49,401 nt of DNA from Erythrobacter sp. ANT-B3C2 (GCA_001683845.1 LXQI01000034.1:87545-136945); one strand, 5' to 3'; counted from the stretch's first letter, positions 1 through 10,816 are shown. Notes: generated by a model not told the origin, from the sequence alone. Numbers and translations are program-made.

Positions 1-1
1 C

Positions 2-1543
2 GCCCAGCGCTCGATGGCCGATGCGCTGCTGCCCACGCGCGCCGAGCTGACCGATCGCAACGGCGTCACGCTGGCCCGCGCCTTCCCGGCCTATGCGCTG
101 TGGTACAATCCGGTGGCGCTGGAGGATGGCGGCTCGCCGCTGGTGAAATCGCCACAGGCCGTGGCGCAGGAGCTGGCGGCGATTTTTCCCGATCTCGACC
201 CGGCGGTGCTGTCTCGCCAGCTCGCCTCCCGCAAGGCCGGATACATACGCCGCCGCGTGCTGCCCGAGGATGCCAACAAGGTGCAGGCGATCGGCGAACT
301 GGCGCTCGAACTGCCGCGTGAGAGCGACCGGCACTATCCGCAGGGACGGCTCGCTGCGCATGTGCTGGGCTATGTCACCGATGGCGAGGGCCATGTGGGG
401 ATGGAGGCGGTGCTCGACGAGCGGCTGACCGATCCGGCCCAGCGCGACCAGCCGGTGGCGCTTTCGATCGATGCGCGGGTGCAGGGCGCGCTGGAGGACG
501 AGCTGGGCCGAGGCATGCGGCTGGTGAATGCGGTGGGCGCGGCGGGCATCGTGCTCGATGTCGATACCGGCGAGGTGATGGCCATGGCCTCGCTCCCGGC
601 CTTCGATCCCAACCGGATGGACGCCGAGGAGCACAAGCTGGTCTTCAACAAGGTGACCAACCAAGTTTACGAGCTGGGCTCCACCTTCAAGCCGCTGACC
701 GTGGCGGCGGCGATCGACGCGGGGCTGATCCCCGATATTTCGCGCCAGTGGCAGGCCAGTCGCCCGCTGGTGATGGGCCGCTTCCGCATCCGCGACCTGA
801 AGCCGATCGGCGCCTCGCTCAATGCGGCGCAGACGCTGGCCTCCTCCTCCAATATCGTCACCGCGCAGATCGCCGACGAGCTCGGCCCGGCGCGGATGAA
901 GCAGACCATGGCCGAGCTGGGCTTCAACGAACGGCCCTATATCGAGCTGCCCGCGCGCGGCTTCCCGATCTGGCCGAGCGGCGAGTGGCCGCGCTTGCGT
1001 GCCATGACGATCAGCTACGGCCACGGCGTGGCGGTGACCCCGCTGCACCTGGCCTCGGCCTATGCGACGATGGTGAACGGCGGCATCTGGCGCCCCGCGA
1101 CGCTGCGCAAGGTAGAGCCGGGGCAGGCGCCGCGCGGCCGCCGCGTGTTCAAGGAAAGCACCAGCCAGCGTATGAACCAGCTGGTGCGGATGATTTCGCT
1201 CTACGGCACCGGCCGCACCGCCGATGCGCCCGGTTTCCGCGTAGGCGGCAAGACCGGCAGCGCGGAAAAGCCCGGCGATGGCGGCTATCAGCGGACCACG
1301 CTGGTTTCCACCTTCGCCTCGGCCTTTCCGATGGACGATCCGCGCTTCGTGATCATCATCATGTATGACGAGCCCAAGGGTACCGCCGCCAGTTCGTACC
1401 AGCGCACCGCGGCCTGGAACGCGGCGCCCACGGTCGGCCGGCTGGTGCCGCGCATCGGCCCGCTGCTGGGCGTCTACCCGGACGAGGGGCGCGAGGTGGA
1501 CCTCAGCGATGTCGATCATCTGATCAAGGGCGCCAGAAAGTGA
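2..1543 (+). CDS. ftsI: Penicillin-binding protein 2 / FtsI, septal transpeptidase (5' partial)
   Basis: D,D-transpeptidase that cross-links septal peptidoglycan in the periplasm. The reading frame is open to the left edge, so the true start with the N-terminal membrane anchor lies outside; the ATG at 14 is probably internal. Numbered from that ATG, the N-terminal part is the dimerisation domain (it includes ELTDRNGVTLA). The catalytic transpeptidase domain shows all three penicillin-binding motifs: STFK with nucleophile Ser223, SSN in LASSSNIVTAQ, and KTG in GGKTGSAEKP. As usual for dcw clusters it precedes murE. Its TGA overlaps the murE GTG by 4 bases (GTGA), so the two are probably translationally coupled. 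Family assignment is firm; only the N-terminus is unseen. Confidence 0.95.
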   Translation, partial: AQRSMADALLPTRAELTDRNGVTLARAFPAYALWYNPVALEDGGSPLVKSPQAVAQELAAIFPDLDPAVLSRQLASRKAGYIRRRVLPEDANKVQAIGELALELPRESDRHYPQGRLAAHVLGYVTDGEGHVGMEAVLDERLTDPAQRDQPVALSIDARVQGALEDELGRGMRLVNAVGAAGIVLDVDTGEVMAMASLPAFDPNRMDAEEHKLVFNKVTNQVYELGSTFKPLTVAAAIDAGLIPDISRQWQASRPLVMGRFRIRDLKPIGASLNAAQTLASSSNIVTAQIADELGPARMKQTMAELGFNERPYIELPARGFPIWPSGEWPRLRAMTISYGHGVAVTPLHLASAYATMVNGGIWRPATLRKVEPGQAPRGRRVFKESTSQRMNQLVRMISLYGTGRTADAPGFRVGGKTGSAEKPGDGGYQRTTLVSTFASAFPMDDPRFVIIIMYDEPKGTAASSYQRTAAWNAAPTVGRLVPRIGPLLGVYPDEGREVDLSDVDHLIKGARK

Positions 1544-3027
1544 ATCTTGCCCGATTGGTGGAGAGCGCGGGACTTGGCGCGTCCGGGCCCCTGGGCCGCT
1601 GGAGCGACGCGCCGGTGACCGGCTTCGCTATCGATCACCGGAAAGTTGCGCCGGGCACTGTGTTCGGCGCCTTTCAGGGGCTGACGGTGAATGGCGAGGA
1701 TTTCGTCCCCGCGGCGGTGGCGGCGGGCGCGGTGGCGGTTGTCGCCCGGGGCGAGGTGCCGGTCGAGGGCGCGGCGCATCTGGCCGATCCGCAGCCGCGG
1801 CGAACCTTCGCGCGGCTGGCGGCGCAGTTCTTCCGCCCGGTGCCGCGGGTGGTGGTGGCCGTCACCGGCACCAACGGCAAGACCAGCACAGTCGAGATGG
1901 CTCGCCAGATCTGGCGACTCATGGGTGAGCGCGCGGCCTCGATCGGCACACTGGGGGTCACCACGCCGGACGAGAGCGTCTCCACCGGGCTGACCTCGCC
2001 CGACATCGTCACCTTCCTTGCCAATATGACCGGCCTTGCGCGCGAAGGAGTGACGCATGTGGCCTACGAAGCTTCGAGCCACGGGCTCTCGCAATTCCGC
2101 AGCGAAGGACTGCCGGTTGCGGCGGCGGCATTCACCAATCTGAGCCGCGACCACCTCGATTACCATGCCGACATGGAAGACTATTTCGCCGCCAAGATGC
2201 GCCTGTTTACGGAAGTGGTGGACGGCTCCGGAACGGCAGTGGTGTGGGCCGACGATGGCTGGTCCGCACGGGTGCTGGACGTTGCGCGAGCACGTGGCTT
2301 GCGGGTGCTGACCGTGGGAGAGGCGGGGGAAGACATTCGTCTGCTCAGCCGCACGCCGGGGCAGTTGGGTCAGGAGCTGGTGGTGGCCTATGATGGCGCG
2401 GAGCATCGGGTGATGCTGCCGCTAATCGGCGCATACCAAGCGGCCAATGCGCTGGTGGCCGCCGGCCTGGTGCTCGCCACAGGTGGCGAAGCTGCCGCCG
2501 TATTTGATGCCCTGAGCCGGCTGCAACTGGTGCGGGGGCGGCTCGAACTGGCGGCGATCGCTGCGGCCGGCGTGCCGGTCTATGTCGATTTCGCTCACAC
2601 CACCGATGCACTGGGCGCGGCGATCGATGCGCTGCGCCCGCATCTTGCGGTGGGCGGGCGGATGATCGTGGTGTTCGGCGCGGGCGGCGACCGCGACCCC
2701 GGCAAGCGCACCGCCATGGGCCAGATCGTGGCCGGGCGGGCCGAAATCGTGATCGTGACAGACGACAATCCTCGCGGAGAGGATCCGGCAGCAATCCGGG
2801 ATCAAGTCATGGCAGGCGCACCGGGCGCACGCTCCATCGGCGACCGGCGCGAAGCGATCCAAGTCGCCATCGCCGAAGCGCGCGAGGGCGATATCGTCCT
2901 GATCGCCGGCAAGGGGCACGAGCAGGGGCAAATCGTGGGCACGGGCGAAGCAGCGCGGGTCTTGCCGTTCGACGATGTTGGCACGGTGCGCGAATTCGCC
3001 GCCGAACAGGCGGGAGAGCGGGCATGA
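1540..3027 (+). CDS. murE: UDP-MurNAc-L-Ala-D-Glu:meso-diaminopimelate ligase
   Basis: Cytoplasmic ATP-dependent ligase adding the third residue of the peptidoglycan stem peptide. It is 495 aa, usual for MurE. The Mur-ligase ATP loop is TGTNGKTST with Lys114. The DNPR motif at residues 409-412 (DDNPRGEDP) is the one that in MurE selects meso-diaminopimelate rather than lysine, as expected for a Gram-negative. The GTG start at 1540 is chosen because it gives the GTGA overlap with ftsI and begins right before conserved sequence; no better ATG is near. Its stop overlaps the murF ATG (ATGA). Confidence 0.97.
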   Translation: MNLARLVESAGLGASGPLGRWSDAPVTGFAIDHRKVAPGTVFGAFQGLTVNGEDFVPAAVAAGAVAVVARGEVPVEGAAHLADPQPRRTFARLAAQFFRPVPRVVVAVTGTNGKTSTVEMARQIWRLMGERAASIGTLGVTTPDESVSTGLTSPDIVTFLANMTGLAREGVTHVAYEASSHGLSQFRSEGLPVAAAAFTNLSRDHLDYHADMEDYFAAKMRLFTEVVDGSGTAVVWADDGWSARVLDVARARGLRVLTVGEAGEDIRLLSRTPGQLGQELVVAYDGAEHRVMLPLIGAYQAANALVAAGLVLATGGEAAAVFDALSRLQLVRGRLELAAIAAAGVPVYVDFAHTTDALGAAIDALRPHLAVGGRMIVVFGAGGDRDPGKRTAMGQIVAGRAEIVIVTDDNPRGEDPAAIRDQVMAGAPGARSIGDRREAIQVAIAEAREGDIVLIAGKGHEQGQIVGTGEAARVLPFDDVGTVREFAAEQAGERA

Positions 3028-4487
3028 GCGCGCCCACCGCCATGCTCCGCTGGCCGAGCGCCAGCCGCCGCCGCTTGGCGCTGTGGACCGCCGAGGAGAT
3101 CGCCCGCGCCACGGGCGGCACCGCCAGCGGCGCATTCCAGGTCTCCGGCGTCGAGATGGATTCGCGCGACGTGCTGAGCGGCGACCTGTTTGTCGCGCTC
3201 ACCGGCGAGAGCACCGATGGGCACCGCTTCCTCGACAAGGCCTTTGCCAGCGGCGCCGCGGCGGCCGTGGTGGATCGACCGATTCCGCAGCCGCATGTGC
3301 TGGTGGCCGATACCCATGCCGCGCTGGAGGCGCTGGCCGCTGTGGCGCGGGTGCGGACGCGGGCGCGGATCGTGGGGGTGACCGGCTCCGTGGGCAAGAC
3401 AGGGGTGAAGGAGGCGATTTTCGCCGGTTTGGAACGGGGTGGCAATGCGGCCGCACACCGCTCCGTGCGCAGTTACAACAACCATGTCGGCGTGCCGCTG
3501 AGCCTTGCACGGATGCCGCAAGGCAGCAGCCACGGCGTGTTCGAGATGGGCATGAACCAAGCCGGCGAGATCGCCGCGCTCACCGCTCAGGTGCGCCCGC
3601 ATGTGGCGGTGATCACGACCATTGCGCCCGCGCATATCGAGAACCTTGGCAGCGAAGAAGCGATCGCCGATGCCAAGGCGGAGATTTTCACCGGGCTGGA
3701 GAAGGGCGGCACCGCGGTGATCCCGGCCGACAGCCCGCACTTTGCCCGGCTACGTGATGCGGCGCTGGCGCGGCGGGCCAAGGTGCTCTCCTTCGGCCGT
3801 TCGCCCGAGGCGCAGATGCGGCTGCTCGATGTGATTCCAGCCGCCAATGGCGGATCGCTGGTAACGGCGGCGCTGAACGCCGCCGGTGGCGAGCGGCGGC
3901 TGTGCTGGTCGGTCGCGGCGGCGGGGGCGCATTGGGTGGAGAACTCGCTGTGCGTGATGGCGGCGGTGCATGCGGCGGGCGGAGACCTGGGCGCCGCCGG
4001 GCTGGCGCTGGCCGAGATGGGCGGGCTGAAGGGCCGAGGGGCACGGCACCGCGTGCCGGTGCCCGGCGGGCACGCGCTGATTATCGATGAGAGCTACAAC
4101 GCCAATCCGGCCTCAATGCGCGCCACGCTGGCGCAGCTGGGCACCACGCCCGCCACCCGGCGGATCGCGGTGCTGGGCAGCATGAAGGAACTGGGCGATT
4201 TCGCCTCTGGCTTCCATGCGCAGCTGGCCGCGCCGCTGGCCGAGGCCGGGGTTGATTACGCCATCCTGGTGGGCGCGGAGATGGGCCCGCTGGCCAGCGA
4301 GTTGGGGAAAGCCGGAGCGCACCCGCTTGGCAGGGCGCCGGTCTTCGCGCATTGCGGCAACCCCGGCGAGGCGATTGCCGCGCTGGAGGAATGGGGCCTG
4401 GCGGGCGGTGACGCGGTCCTCGTCAAGGGTTCGAATTCGGTGGGGCTGGCGCGGGTCGTCGCCCATCTCGCCGCGAGAGAAGGCTGA
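3024..4487 (+). CDS. murF: UDP-MurNAc-tripeptide:D-alanyl-D-alanine ligase
   Basis: Cytoplasmic Mur ligase that adds the D-Ala-D-Ala dipeptide made by Ddl (encoded about 7 kb downstream), finishing the UDP-MurNAc-pentapeptide. It is 487 aa. The central ATP-binding loop is TGSVGKTGVKE with Lys125, the S/V variant of the GTNGKT loop typical of MurF. Further family marks are EMGMNQAGEI and, in the C-terminal domain, DESYNANPASM. The ATG overlaps the murE stop by 4 bases. A 9-base gap separates it from mraY, one of the few non-overlapping junctions here. Confidence 0.97.
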   Translation: MSAPTAMLRWPSASRRRLALWTAEEIARATGGTASGAFQVSGVEMDSRDVLSGDLFVALTGESTDGHRFLDKAFASGAAAAVVDRPIPQPHVLVADTHAALEALAAVARVRTRARIVGVTGSVGKTGVKEAIFAGLERGGNAAAHRSVRSYNNHVGVPLSLARMPQGSSHGVFEMGMNQAGEIAALTAQVRPHVAVITTIAPAHIENLGSEEAIADAKAEIFTGLEKGGTAVIPADSPHFARLRDAALARRAKVLSFGRSPEAQMRLLDVIPAANGGSLVTAALNAAGGERRLCWSVAAAGAHWVENSLCVMAAVHAAGGDLGAAGLALAEMGGLKGRGARHRVPVPGGHALIIDESYNANPASMRATLAQLGTTPATRRIAVLGSMKELGDFASGFHAQLAAPLAEAGVDYAILVGAEMGPLASELGKAGAHPLGRAPVFAHCGNPGEAIAALEEWGLAGGDAVLVKGSNSVGLARVVAHLAAREG

Positions 4488-4496
4488 AGGCTCGCG

Positions 4497-5567
4497 ATGC
4501 TTTACCTGCTGGCGCAATGGCTGGAGTTCGAGGGTCTGCTGAACCTCGTACGCTACCAGACCTTCCGCGCGGGCGCGGCGATGCTGACCGCGCTGGCGCT
4601 GGGGCTGGTGATCGGCCCGCGCTTCATCAACATGCTGCGCGTGCGCCAGGGCAAGGGCCAGCCGATCCGCGCGGACGGGCCGCAGAGCCACCAGGCCAAG
4701 CGCGGCACGCCCACTATGGGCGGGCTGATGATCCTGACCTCGCTCACCGTCTCGCTGCTGCTCTGGTCCGACCCGTTAAACCCCTTCGTCTGGGCGGTAC
4801 TGGCGGTGACGGTGGGCTTCGGCTTCATCGGGTTCATGGACGATTTGGACAAGGTGACCAAAGGCAGCCACAGGGGCGTTTCGGGCCGCACGCGGCTGCT
4901 GCTGGAATTCATCGTTGCGGGCGTGGCCGCTTGGATCATCGTGAGCCAGATCAGCACCAATCTTTACGTGCCGTTTCTCACGGGGCGGGCGATCCCGCTG
5001 GGGCCACTGTATTACGTGTTCGCCGCGACCCTGATCGTGGGCTTCGGCAATGCGGTGAACCTGACCGACGGGCTGGACGGGCTCGCCACCATGCCGGTGG
5101 TGATCGCGGCCGGGGCCTTCCTGCTGATCTGCTACCTGGTCGGCCGGGTGGATTATTCGGATTATCTGGGCATTCCGCACGTGCCTGGGGCGGGCGAGCT
5201 GGCGGTGTTCTGCGCCGGGATCATGGGGGCCGGGCTGGCCTTCCTGTGGTTCAACGCGCCGCCCGCCGCGGTGTTCATGGGCGATACCGGATCGCTGGCG
5301 CTGGGCGGGGCGCTGGGGGCGATCGCGGTGGCGGCGCATCACGAGATCGTGCTGCTGATCGTGGGCGGGCTGTTCGTGATGGAGACCGCCAGCGTGATTA
5401 TCCAGGTGTTCTGGTTCAAGCGCACCGGCAGGCGCATCTTCCGCATGGCGCCGATCCACCACCATTTCGAGCAGCTCGGCTGGAAGGAATCGACCGTGGT
5501 GATCCGCTTCTGGATCATCGCCATCGTGCTGGCGGTCATCGGCCTTTCCACGCTGAAGCTGCGGTGA
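4497..5567 (+). CDS. mraY: Phospho-N-acetylmuramoyl-pentapeptide transferase
   Basis: Integral inner-membrane enzyme that transfers phospho-MurNAc-pentapeptide to undecaprenyl phosphate, making lipid I. It is 356 aa, the usual size, with about ten hydrophobic segments. Family motifs are visible: KRGTPTMGG near the N-terminus, the acidic MDDLDKVT loop, [25 protein letters not shown] and the histidine-rich [12 protein letters not shown]. The aspartates in MDDLD and in LTDGLDG are the metal and catalytic residues known in the family. The stop overlaps the murD GTG. Confidence 0.98.
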   Translation: MLYLLAQWLEFEGLLNLVRYQTFRAGAAMLTALALGLVIGPRFINMLRVRQGKGQPIRADGPQSHQAKRGTPTMGGLMILTSLTVSLLLWSDPLNPFVWAVLAVTVGFGFIGFMDDLDKVTKGSHRGVSGRTRLLLEFIVAGVAAWIIVSQISTNLYVPFLTGRAIPLGPLYYVFAATLIVGFGNAVNLTDGLDGLATMPVVIAAGAFLLICYLVGRVDYSDYLGIPHVPGAGELAVFCAGIMGAGLAFLWFNAPPAAVFMGDTGSLALGGALGAIAVAAHHEIVLLIVGGLFVMETASVIIQVFWFKRTGRRIFRMAPIHHHFEQLGWKESTVVIRFWIIAIVLAVIGLSTLKLR

Positions 5568-6940
5568 TCACATCGGGCGCCTTTCGCGGGAAGCGATATG
5601 CGGTGCTGGGCCTGGCGCGCTCGGGCAAGGCGAGTGTGGAGGCGCTGCTGGCGAGCGGCGCCGAGGTGACTGCCTGGGATGCGCGCGAGGAGCCGCGCGA
5701 GCCGTTTGCGGGCCGCGTGACCCTGGCGGACCCGCTGGGGATCGACCTGACCGGCTTCGATGGTGTGGTGGTTTCGCCCGGGGTGCCGCTGAACACGCAT
5801 CCGATCGCGGCCAAGGCGCGCGAGGCCGGGGTGCCTCTGATCGGCGATATCGAGCTGTTCGCGCTGGCGCGGGGCGATTTGCCGCCGCACCGGGTGGTGG
5901 GGATCACCGGGACCAATGGCAAATCGACGACCACGGCGCTGGTGCATCACATCCTCCAGACCGCCGGCGTGCCGACCACGATGGGCGGCAATATCGGGCT
6001 GCCGATCCTGGGAGAGGAGCCGCTCCCGGCGGGCGGGGTCTATGTGCTGGAGCTTTCGAGCTATCAGCTGGACTTGACGCACTCGCTTGCTTGCGAGGTG
6101 GCGGTGCTGCTCAACATCACTCCGGATCACCTGGACCGGTATGAGCGGTTCGAGGACTACGCGAACTCAAAGCTTCGACTTTTCTGGATGCAATGGATCG
6201 AAAACGTAGCGATTGCCCCTTCCAAGTACTTTCACAGCGACGACAAGCTCGCTGGTGTTGTGAGTGATGGGAATTCAGGGAGAGTAATGGCGCTCGAAGA
6301 CGTTTTTTCGGAATGTCCAGCCGATACCGCTTTTCCAAGCGAAGGAGATCAGCCTCAATGGCCCGCGCTCCAGGGTCCGCACAATCTCCAGAATGCGTGT
6401 GCCGCAGTCGGCGTTGGAGTTGTGCTTAGCATTCCTGGTTTTCAAATCGCTAATGGCCTCCGTACCTTTCCCGGGCTGCCGCACCGGATGGAGCGGGTGG
6501 GCGAGTACAACAGCGTGCTGTTCGTCAACGACAGCAAGGCGACCAATCCGGCTTCCACCGCGCCCGCACTGGCGGCCTATCCGCCAAACCCAAACAAGCG
6601 GCTGCACTGGATCGTGGGCGGGCTGCCCAAGGGCGACGATCTCGACGAATGCGCGCCGTTCTTCGCGAACGTGGTGGTGGCCTATGTGATCGGCGAGGCG
6701 GGGGCGCGGTTCGCGGAATTGCTGGCTCCGCACATGCGGGTCGAGCGCAGCGAGATGCTGTGCGAGGCGCTGCGCCGCGCCATTGCCGCCGCCGGGCCCG
6801 GCGAGGTGGTGCTGCTCTCCCCGGCCTGCGCCAGCTTCGACCAGTTCCGCGATTACGAGGCGCGCGGCGATGCCTTTCGCCGGCTGGTGCATGGGCTGGC
6901 CGGCGGCGGCAGCGTGGACCCCCAATGGTGCGCGGCATGA
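5564..6940 (+). CDS. murD: UDP-MurNAc-L-alanine:D-glutamate ligase
   Basis: Cytoplasmic ligase adding D-Glu to UDP-MurNAc-L-Ala. It is 458 aa. The start is the GTG at 5564, which overlaps the mraY stop (GTGA); the frame is open far upstream inside mraY, but that part is only a shadow. Features in order: N-terminal UDP-binding fold ([12 protein letters not shown]), ATP loop GTNGKSTT with Lys120, the MGGNIG segment, the [11 protein letters not shown] motif and [12 protein letters not shown] at the C-terminal domain. Oddly, about 6165-6475 has much lower GC than the rest (near 54% by hand count) and unusual codons and residues for a sphingomonad MurD, although the frame stays open. See findings. 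Confidence 0.96.
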   Translation: MITSGAFRGKRYAVLGLARSGKASVEALLASGAEVTAWDAREEPREPFAGRVTLADPLGIDLTGFDGVVVSPGVPLNTHPIAAKAREAGVPLIGDIELFALARGDLPPHRVVGITGTNGKSTTTALVHHILQTAGVPTTMGGNIGLPILGEEPLPAGGVYVLELSSYQLDLTHSLACEVAVLLNITPDHLDRYERFEDYANSKLRLFWMQWIENVAIAPSKYFHSDDKLAGVVSDGNSGRVMALEDVFSECPADTAFPSEGDQPQWPALQGPHNLQNACAAVGVGVVLSIPGFQIANGLRTFPGLPHRMERVGEYNSVLFVNDSKATNPASTAPALAAYPPNPNKRLHWIVGGLPKGDDLDECAPFFANVVVAYVIGEAGARFAELLAPHMRVERSEMLCEALRRAIAAAGPGEVVLLSPACASFDQFRDYEARGDAFRRLVHGLAGGGSVDPQWCAA

Positions 6941-8169
6941 GCCCCGGTTACTTGAACAGTTCGCGTCCCTATGTGCCCCAGCCGGGCATGCGCAGCCAGC
7001 CGACCGCGCAATTCCCGCGCACGCGCCGGCAATCGCTGCGGATCTGGTGGCGCGAGATCGACCGCGTGCTGTTGCTGCTGGTGCTGGCGCTGATGGCGGT
7101 CGGCGCAATCGCGGTGGCGGCGGCCTCGCCGGCCAGCGCGCGGCGGCTTTCGGGTGCGGCAGGATCGCTGGGCGACCTGCACTTTTTCTGGCTGCACCTG
7201 GCGTTCCAGCTGATGGGGCTGGCGGTGTTGCTGGGCACCGCGCTGGTGCCGCTGGCGGCCGTGCGGCGCGCGGCGATCCTGTTCGCGGGCTTGATGCTGG
7301 TGGCGCTGGCGCTGGTGCCTTTCGTGGGCAGCGAGGTGAACGGGGCGCGGCGCTGGCTGGATGTCGGTATCCGCTTCCAGCCGAGCGAGTTCCTCAAGCC
7401 CGCCTTTTTGGTGGCGAGTGCGTGGGTGCTCAGCTGGCGGCTGCGCGACCCGGAGCTGCCGGTGATCGCGGTGAGCGGCGGGGTGCTGGCGGTGGTGGTG
7501 GTGCTGATGATGCTGCAGCCCAATCTGGGCGATGCAATCCTGATCGTGGCCGCCTGGGGCGCGCTGGTGGTGCTGGCCGGGCTGCCGCTGAAGCGGGTGG
7601 GGCTGCTGGCGGGCGGGGGCGTGGCGCTGCTGGCGCTGGCCTATCTCACCTATGACAATGCGCGCCACCGGATCGACAGCTTCCTGGGCGGCGGCACCTC
7701 TTACGACCAGGTGGACTTGGCGGCGCGCACGATCATGGCCGGCGGCTGGACCGGCAGCGGGTTGTGGCTGGGCACGCGCAAGATGATGCTGCCCGAGGCG
7801 CATACTGATTATATCTTCTCGGTGATCGGCGAGGAGTTCGGGCTGCTGGTGTGCGGGCTGGTGGTGGTGCTGTACCTCGCTATCGTGCTGCGCGTGCTTT
7901 CCCGGCTGATCGACGAGGACAATCTGTTCACGCTGCTGTCCGCCGCTGGGCTGATCACGCTGTTCGGCGGGCAGGCGTTCATCAACATCCTGGTCAATCT
8001 GCAGCTGTTTCCGAGCAAGGGGATGACGCTGCCGCTGGTGAGCTATGGCGGTTCTTCCACCATCGCGCAGTGCCTGACGCTGGGGCTGCTGCTGGCCATC
8101 ACGCGGCGCAACCCGTATCTGCTGCGCGAAACCTTCGCGCTGCCGCGCGCTGCTGGAGATGTGAGGTGA
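6937..8169 (+). CDS. ftsW: FtsW, septal lipid II polymerase (SEDS glycosyltransferase)
   Basis: Polytopic SEDS-family membrane protein that polymerises lipid II at the septum together with FtsI. It is 410 aa. The start is the ATG at 6937, overlapping the murD stop (ATGA); an upstream in-frame ATG at 6649 lies inside murD and is ignored. A cytoplasmic basic N-terminus (about 40 residues) is followed by ten or so hydrophobic helices. Recognisable SEDS stretches are FVGSEVNGARRWL, the FQPSEFLKPAF segment, LMMLQPNLGDA, HTDYIFSVIGEEFG and TLPLVSYGGSS. It lies between murD and murG, as in most dcw clusters. Confidence 0.97.
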   Translation: MSPGYLNSSRPYVPQPGMRSQPTAQFPRTRRQSLRIWWREIDRVLLLLVLALMAVGAIAVAAASPASARRLSGAAGSLGDLHFFWLHLAFQLMGLAVLLGTALVPLAAVRRAAILFAGLMLVALALVPFVGSEVNGARRWLDVGIRFQPSEFLKPAFLVASAWVLSWRLRDPELPVIAVSGGVLAVVVVLMMLQPNLGDAILIVAAWGALVVLAGLPLKRVGLLAGGGVALLALAYLTYDNARHRIDSFLGGGTSYDQVDLAARTIMAGGWTGSGLWLGTRKMMLPEAHTDYIFSVIGEEFGLLVCGLVVVLYLAIVLRVLSRLIDEDNLFTLLSAAGLITLFGGQAFINILVNLQLFPSKGMTLPLVSYGGSSTIAQCLTLGLLLAITRRNPYLLRETFALPRAAGDVR

Positions 8170-9347
8170 GTGCCGTCAGCCGCCATTTCGTCCTCGCCGC
8201 CGGGGGGACCGGGGGGCATCTGACGCCGGCCTTCGCACTGGCGCAGGAGCTTGAGCGGCGCGGGCACCGGGTGGCGCTGATCACCGATGCGCGCGGCGAT
8301 GCGATTCCCGGCAGGCCCGATTTCCTCGAGACGCATGTGCTGCCGGCGGGGCGCTTTGCGAAGAACCCGCTCGGCTGGCCGCGGGCGCTGGCGGCGGTGC
8401 TGAAGGGGCGGGGGCTGGCCAAGCGGCTTTATGCGGAGTTCGAGCCCGGCGCGGTGGTGGGCTTCGGCGGATACCCCGCATTGCCGGCGCTGCTGGCGGC
8501 GAGCGGGGCCGGGGTGCCGACCGTGATTCACGAGCAGAACGCGGTTTTGGGGCGGGTGAACCGGCTGCTGGCGGGGCGGGTCGATACGATCGCGACGGCC
8601 TATCGCAAGGTCGCCCGGCTGGATGCGCGGTACGAGCGCAAGGTGCGACTGGTGGGCAACCCGGTGCGGGCGGGCGTGCTCGCACTGCGGGATGAGCCGT
8701 TTCCGGCGCTCGATACGACGGGCGAGCTGCGGCTGCTGGTGACGGGGGGTAGCCAGGGGGCGCGGGTGCTTTCCGAGGTGGTGCCGCGGGGGCTGGCGCT
8801 GCTGCAGCCCGCGCTGAAGCGGCGTCTGCGGGTGACACAGCAATGCCGGCCGGAGGATCTGGAGGCCGTGCGCGCGCTCTATGCCGCCGAGGGGATCGCG
8901 GCCGAGCTGGCGAGCTATTTCGAGAACATGGCGGCGCGGCTGGCGGGCACGCATTTGTTCGTCGGGCGCGCGGGGGCCTCCACCATTGCCGAGCTGACCG
9001 CGGTGGGCCGGCCAGCGATCCTGGTGCCGCTGCTGATCGCCACCGACGATCACCAGACCGCCAATGCGCGCGAGCTGGCGCAGGCGGGCGGGGCGCGCTC
9101 CATTGCGCAGCCGGGTTTCACGCCCGAGGTGCTGGCGCGGCAGATCGAGGAACTGGCGGGCGAGCCCGAGGCGCTGATGGCCGCGGCCCATGCGGCGTTG
9201 ATGTGCGGTCTGCCCGATGCGGCGCGCGATCTGGCCGATCTGGTCGAGAGCTTCGGCGGGGCGCCGCTGGCTGACGTGATTCGGGTCAGCCCGCACAAGG
9301 CCACGAGTGGCGCGTCGCGGACGGCTACGGCCGGTGGCGCGGCATGA
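8166..9347 (+). CDS. murG: MurG, undecaprenyl-PP-MurNAc-pentapeptide GlcNAc transferase
   Basis: Peripheral inner-membrane GT-B glycosyltransferase that adds GlcNAc to lipid I to make lipid II. It is 393 aa from the GTG at 8166, which gives the GTGA overlap with ftsW. The N-terminal glycine loop [12 protein letters not shown] is the MurG signature. Other marks are [14 protein letters not shown], the [14 protein letters not shown] segment, the second glycine loop [12 protein letters not shown], and [18 protein letters not shown], which binds UDP-GlcNAc. The last ~30 residues are less conserved and alanine/threonine-rich. The stop overlaps murC. Confidence 0.97.
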   Translation: MSAVSRHFVLAAGGTGGHLTPAFALAQELERRGHRVALITDARGDAIPGRPDFLETHVLPAGRFAKNPLGWPRALAAVLKGRGLAKRLYAEFEPGAVVGFGGYPALPALLAASGAGVPTVIHEQNAVLGRVNRLLAGRVDTIATAYRKVARLDARYERKVRLVGNPVRAGVLALRDEPFPALDTTGELRLLVTGGSQGARVLSEVVPRGLALLQPALKRRLRVTQQCRPEDLEAVRALYAAEGIAAELASYFENMAARLAGTHLFVGRAGASTIAELTAVGRPAILVPLLIATDDHQTANARELAQAGGARSIAQPGFTPEVLARQIEELAGEPEALMAAAHAALMCGLPDAARDLADLVESFGGAPLADVIRVSPHKATSGASRTATAGGAA

Positions 9348-10816
9348 AGGGCGCTGGCACGGAGATTGGTTTGATTCACTTCGTCGGCATCGGCGGGATC
9401 GGCATGTCGGGCATTGCCGAGGTGATGCACAATCTGGGCTACAGCGTGCAGGGCTCCGACGTGGCCGAAGGGCCGAGCGTGGAGCGGCTGCGGGCGAGAG
9501 GCATCCCGATCGCCATCGGCCATTCGGCGCAAAACTTGGGCGAGGCGGCGGTGGTGGTTGTCTCCACCGCGGTGAAGCGTGACAACTCGGAGGTCGCCGC
9601 GGCGCTGGAGGGGCGTATTCCGGTGGTGCGCCGCGCCGAGATGCTGGCCGAGCTGATGCGGCTGAAGCGCACGGTGGCGGTCGCCGGCACGCACGGGAAG
9701 ACGACCACCACCAGCATGGTCGCCGCGTTGCTGGAGGCGGGCGGGCTGGACCCCACGGTGATCAACGGCGGGATCATCGAGAGTTACGGCTCCAATGCGC
9801 GGCTGGGCCAGAGCGAGTGGATGGTGGTTGAGGCCGACGAGAGCGATGGCAGCTTCCTGCGGCTGGACGGCACCATCGCCGTGGTGACCAATATCGACCC
9901 CGAGCATCTCGACCACTACGGCAGTTTCGACGCGGTGCGCGAGGCCTTCGTGGAGTTCATCGAGAACGTGCCGTTCTACGGCGCGGCGGTGCTGTGCGTG
10001 GACCATCCCGAGGTGCAGGCGGCGATTGCGCGCGTGCGCGACCGGCGGGTGGTGACTTACGGCTTTTCCGCGCAGGCCGACTGGCGGGCGGAGAACGTGC
10101 GGCCGCAGCCCGGCGGCAATCTGTTTGATGCGGTGCACACCGGGCGGGACGGTGCCAGGCGGGTGATTAACGACGTTATACTGCCGATGCCGGGGCGGCA
10201 CAATGTGCAGAACGCAATGGCCGCGATCGCGGTGGCGGCGGAGCTGGGCTGCGACGATGCGGTGATCCGCACCGGGTTTGCGCGCTTTACCGGCGTGCGG
10301 CGGCGTTTCACCCGCGTTGGCGAGGTGGCGCTGGAGGGCGGCAGCGCAGTTGTAATCGACGATTATGCGCACCATCCGGTGGAGATCCGCGCGGTGCTAT
10401 CGGCTGCGCGCGAGGCGGCCGGTGCGGCAGGCAACTCGGGAGGGAGAGTCATCGCGGTGGTGCAGCCGCACCGCTACACGCGACTGAACGAGCTGATGAA
10501 CGAGTTCCAGGGGGCCTTCAACGATGCCGACATGGTGTTCGCGACGCCCGTTTACCCGGCGGGCGAACCGCCGATTGAAGGGGTGCATTCGGCGGCGCTG
10601 GTGGGCGGGCTGAAGGCGCGGGGGCACCGTTCGGCCGCTCTGGTGGAGGGGCCGGAAGAGCTGGCCGGGCAGATTGCTGCGATCCTTGCGCCGGGCGATC
10701 TCGTCGTGTGCCTTGGCGCGGGCGATATCACGCGCTGGGCGGCCGGGCTGGCAGAGGGGATCGCGCGGGCGCGGCCGGTCTCGCCCGGGTTGCGGACCGC
10801 GGGAGGCGCGGCATGA
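9344..10816 (+). CDS. murC: UDP-N-acetylmuramate:L-alanine ligase
   Basis: First Mur ligase, attaching L-Ala to UDP-MurNAc in the cytoplasm. It is 490 aa. The N-terminal nucleotide fold reads [16 protein letters not shown]. The ATP loop is [12 protein letters not shown] with Lys119; the histidine in GTHGKT is typical of MurC. Further motifs are [22 protein letters not shown] and [10 protein letters not shown] (C-terminal domain). Its ATG overlaps the murG stop and its TGA overlaps the murB ATG. MurC acts before MurD and MurE but is encoded after them, the normal dcw arrangement. Confidence 0.98.
   Translation: MKGAGTEIGLIHFVGIGGIGMSGIAEVMHNLGYSVQGSDVAEGPSVERLRARGIPIAIGHSAQNLGEAAVVVVSTAVKRDNSEVAAALEGRIPVVRRAEMLAELMRLKRTVAVAGTHGKTTTTSMVAALLEAGGLDPTVINGGIIESYGSNARLGQSEWMVVEADESDGSFLRLDGTIAVVTNIDPEHLDHYGSFDAVREAFVEFIENVPFYGAAVLCVDHPEVQAAIARVRDRRVVTYGFSAQADWRAENVRPQPGGNLFDAVHTGRDGARRVINDVILPMPGRHNVQNAMAAIAVAAELGCDDAVIRTGFARFTGVRRRFTRVGEVALEGGSAVVIDDYAHHPVEIRAVLSAAREAAGAAGNSGGRVIAVVQPHRYTRLNELMNEFQGAFNDADMVFATPVYPAGEPPIEGVHSAALVGGLKARGHRSAALVEGPEELAGQIAAILAPGDLVVCLGAGDITRWAAGLAEGIARARPVSPGLRTAGGAA

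Noticed and set aside
4517..5563. 807-aa frame that runs from inside mraY into murD, suggesting a fusion
   Set aside because: The first 349 codons are an out-of-frame reading of mraY; MurD conservation begins at the GTG at 5564.
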